From Kiritimatiellia bacterium (GTDB lineage: Bacteria; Verrucomicrobiota; Kiritimatiellia; RFP12; UBA1067): 53,127 nucleotides of DNA. The notes under the pieces were generated by a model. The model was not told the DNA's origin and made no database searches. It saw nothing but the letters and a program-made list of their open reading frames with translations. The stretch lies in assembly GCA_017427485.1 (NCBI GenBank), contig JAFRSR010000203.1, positions 1 through 53,127 of the forward strand, read 5' to 3'. A program made the position numbers and the translations under genes. Shown here in pieces: positions 51,463 to 53,127 of the stretch; the stretch's first letter is position 1, and the number at the start of each line of letters is the position of its first letter.

Positions 51463-52536
51463 GTGAAAAACAAAAACAAGAAGAAATACGCGGTCGCGTG
51501 CGTGACCTCCATGGGCCTGCGCATCACCCCCGAAAACCGCATGGCGGTGCACAACTCCAACCGCTTCCTCCTCCAGGCGACGAGCGCCGAGTCGAACGTG
51601 CTGAACGTGACGAGCTCGCTCGGGCGCGAGTGCCTCGCCCTCACGCGCTTCGTCGAGGGCAGCCCGATGGCGGCCTTCATCAAGGCGCAGCTGCGCGCGC
51701 GCAACATCGCGTACGAGGCGAAGGAAGTGCCGCAGGGCGGTCCCTGGGGCTACCGCCACCAGTTCAACATCGCGGACTCCGGCTTCGGCCTCCGCGCGCC
51801 GCGCGTGTGGAACGACCGCGCCGGCGAAGTCGGCCGCACGCTCGACCCGAAGGACTACGACGTCAAGCGCATCTTCGGCGAGGAAGGCGTGGAGATCCTC
51901 CACCTCTCCGGCCTCATCGCCGCCATGAGCCCCGAGACCACCAAGTGCTGCCTCGCGATCGCCAAGGCCGCCAAGAAGTACGGCACGCTCGTCTCCTTCG
52001 ACCTCAACTACCGCGCCACCTTCTGGAAGGGACGCGAGGCCGAGCTCCGCAAGGCGTTCCACCAGATCGCCCGCGTGGCCGACATCCTCGTCGGCAACGA
52101 GGAAGACTTCCAGCTCTGCCTCGGCTTCAAGGGTCCCGAGGCCGGCGGCAAGGACCTCGCGGCCAAGATCGAGTCCTTCAAGGCGATGATCACCCAGGTC
52201 GTGAAGAAGTACCCGAACGCGAAGATGTGCGGCACCACCCTCCGCCAGGTCATCACCGCCAACGAACACCTCTGGGGCGCGATCGTCTACTCCGGCGGCA
52301 AGTGGTTCGTCGAGGAGCCGCGTCCGATCGTGGTGATGGACCGCATCGGCGGCGGCGACGGCTTCACGGGCGGCCTCCTCTACGGCGTGCTCAACGGCTG
52401 GGACGGCGAGAAGTGCCTCCAGTTCGGCTGGGCGAGCGGCGTCCTCGCGGCGTCCTCCCTCAACGACTACGCCGAACCCGCCGACGAGAAGCAGGTCTGG
52501 GACATCTACAAGGGCAACGCGCGGGTGCAGAGATAA
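51463..52536 (+). CDS. kdgK: PfkB-family sugar kinase, probably 2-keto-3-deoxygluconate kinase
   Basis: The 357-residue protein has ribokinase-family features: LVSFDLNYRATFWKG, ILVGNEEDFQLCLG and the anion-hole/catalytic motif DRIGGGDGFTGGLLYG (Asp299). These motifs are typical of KDG kinases, which phosphorylate 2-keto-3-deoxygluconate from pectin or alginate breakdown; other sugar substrates are possible. An N-terminal Lys/Asn-rich stretch precedes YAVACVTSMG. The start is GTG at 51463 with AGGCGG 6 nt upstream. It precedes gnd across 84 bp filled mostly by heptamer repeats. Confidence 0.75.
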   Translation: MKNKNKKKYAVACVTSMGLRITPENRMAVHNSNRFLLQATSAESNVLNVTSSLGRECLALTRFVEGSPMAAFIKAQLRARNIAYEAKEVPQGGPWGYRHQFNIADSGFGLRAPRVWNDRAGEVGRTLDPKDYDVKRIFGEEGVEILHLSGLIAAMSPETTKCCLAIAKAAKKYGTLVSFDLNYRATFWKGREAELRKAFHQIARVADILVGNEEDFQLCLGFKGPEAGGKDLAAKIESFKAMITQVVKKYPNAKMCGTTLRQVITANEHLWGAIVYSGGKWFVEEPRPIVVMDRIGGGDGFTGGLLYGVLNGWDGEKCLQFGWASGVLAASSLNDYAEPADEKQVWDIYKGNARVQR

Positions 52537-52537
52537 T

Positions 52538-52597
52538 AATGACGAATGACGAATGACAAATGACAGACGAATGACAAATGACGAATGAAAATGACAA
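52538..52597. repeat. AATGAC(A/G) heptamer array
   Basis: About seven units of AATGACG, AATGACA or AATGAAA lie in the gap between the sugar kinase and gnd, broken once by GACG. Such short tandem heptamers are known from other bacteria, for example cyanobacteria. Confidence 0.8.
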
Positions 52598-52620
52598 GTG
52601 GCTAGAAAAAGGAATTAAAA

Positions 52621-53127
52621 ATGAAGAAAGCTGACATCGGTTTGATCGGGCTCGCCGTGATGGGCGAGAACCTCATCATGAACATGGAGTCGAAGGGCTT
52701 CACCGTGGCGTGCTATAACCGCACCGTCGAGAAAGTGGACGCCTTCGTCAACGGCCGCGCGAAAGGCAAGAACATCATCGGCTGCCACTCGATCCAGGAA
52801 CTCGCCGACAACCTCGAGAAGCCCCGCAAGGTCTTCTGCATGGTCAAGGCCGGCGCGGCGGTGGACGCGATGATCGAGCAGCTGCTCGGCGTGCTCGAGC
52901 CGGGCGACATCATCATCGACGGCGGCAACTCGCACTTCCCGGACACGATCCGCCGCACGCAGTACGTCGAGTCGAAGGGCCTTCTCTACGTCGGCACGGG
53001 CGTCTCCGGCGGCGAAGAGGGCGCGCTCAAGGGTCCGTCCATGATGCCGGGCGGATCGCCCGCCGCGTGGCCGTACGTGAAGCCCATCTTCCAGGGCATT
53101 TGCGCGAAGGTCGAGGACGGCTCGCCC
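52621..53127 (+). CDS. gnd: 6-phosphogluconate dehydrogenase, partial
   Basis: The 169 visible residues begin KKADIGLIGLAVMGENLIMN, the NADP-binding start of this enzyme, and include IIDGGNSHFPDT and GTGVSGGEEGALKGPSMMPGG, its substrate-binding signature. It oxidises 6-phosphogluconate to ribulose 5-phosphate in the cytosol. AAGGA lies 7 nt before the ATG. The gene runs off the window edge. Confidence 0.93.
   Translation, partial: MKKADIGLIGLAVMGENLIMNMESKGFTVACYNRTVEKVDAFVNGRAKGKNIIGCHSIQELADNLEKPRKVFCMVKAGAAVDAMIEQLLGVLEPGDIIIDGGNSHFPDTIRRTQYVESKGLLYVGTGVSGGEEGALKGPSMMPGGSPAAWPYVKPIFQGICAKVEDGSP

Overview
The window is high-GC bacterial chromosome. Its gene content fits a polysaccharide-degrading member of the PVC group, most likely an anaerobic Kiritimatiellota or Lentisphaerota-type organism. 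The clues are many exported glycoside hydrolases, huge beta-helix (PATR) and SGNH surface proteins, a hydrazine-synthase-alpha-like/FGE fusion, paired 'archaeal-type' ATPases and a Bacteroides-like carboxynorspermidine dehydrogenase. The lineage is inferred from gene content only. I saw no tRNA or rRNA gene.

Layout. 247-1434 (+) is a thioester-reductase-like SDR. 8446-1431 (-) is a probable operon: a GH99/WbsX-like remnant, a beta-helix protein, a GH99/WbsX-like protein with a truncated esterase tail, and a DUF6259-like hydrolase. A divergent AraC-type regulator (8541-9425, +) probably controls it. 18619-9422 (-) is a second operon: GH36 alpha-galactosidase, HzsA-like/FGE fusion (ATGA-coupled), a frameshifted GH99-like/esterase gene and a RAYT-like HUH transposase. 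An acyltransferase of visibly lower GC (19532-18714, -) separates this from an ATPase plus GH97-GH51 fusion pair (24499-19623, -). 29339-24770 (-) encodes a PATR-repeat protein and a LamG protein. A second ATPase paralogue (31346-29883, -) sits between repeat clusters. 42267-31711 (-) is one 3518-residue exported protein. 43855-42764 (-) encodes an unrecognised membrane protein flanked by arrays of a 16-bp repeat. 45660-44341 (-) is carboxynorspermidine dehydrogenase, followed by a possible 43-aa hydrophobic peptide. 48626-45813 (-) is a three-module exported protein. 48741-51384 (+) is a two-component system whose kinase is split by a frameshift. 51463-53127 (+) holds a PfkB-family sugar kinase and the start of gnd.

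Together the genes describe a glycan-foraging locus: exported alpha-galactosidase, alpha-glucosidase/arabinofuranosidase, GH99-like, esterase and DUF6259 enzymes, large surface or secreted scaffold-like proteins, and sugar-acid/pentose-phosphate metabolism.

The most unusual signals are: (1) five large exported proteins from separate loci that end in the same short tail (hydrophobic residues, then a final Arg/Lys), a candidate undescribed C-terminal sorting signal; (2) arrays of GTTCCGCACCGTAATC in opposite orientation on either side of the unrecognised membrane protein gene; (3) a shared CGGGCACACTTT motif, palindromic at one locus, upstream of both ATPase genes; (4) REP-like palindromes and 7- or 8-bp tandem repeats inserted inside coding sequences without breaking the frame, including inside the transposase itself; (5) a shared promoter layout with GATNTGG just before the -10, used by several apparently leaderless genes.
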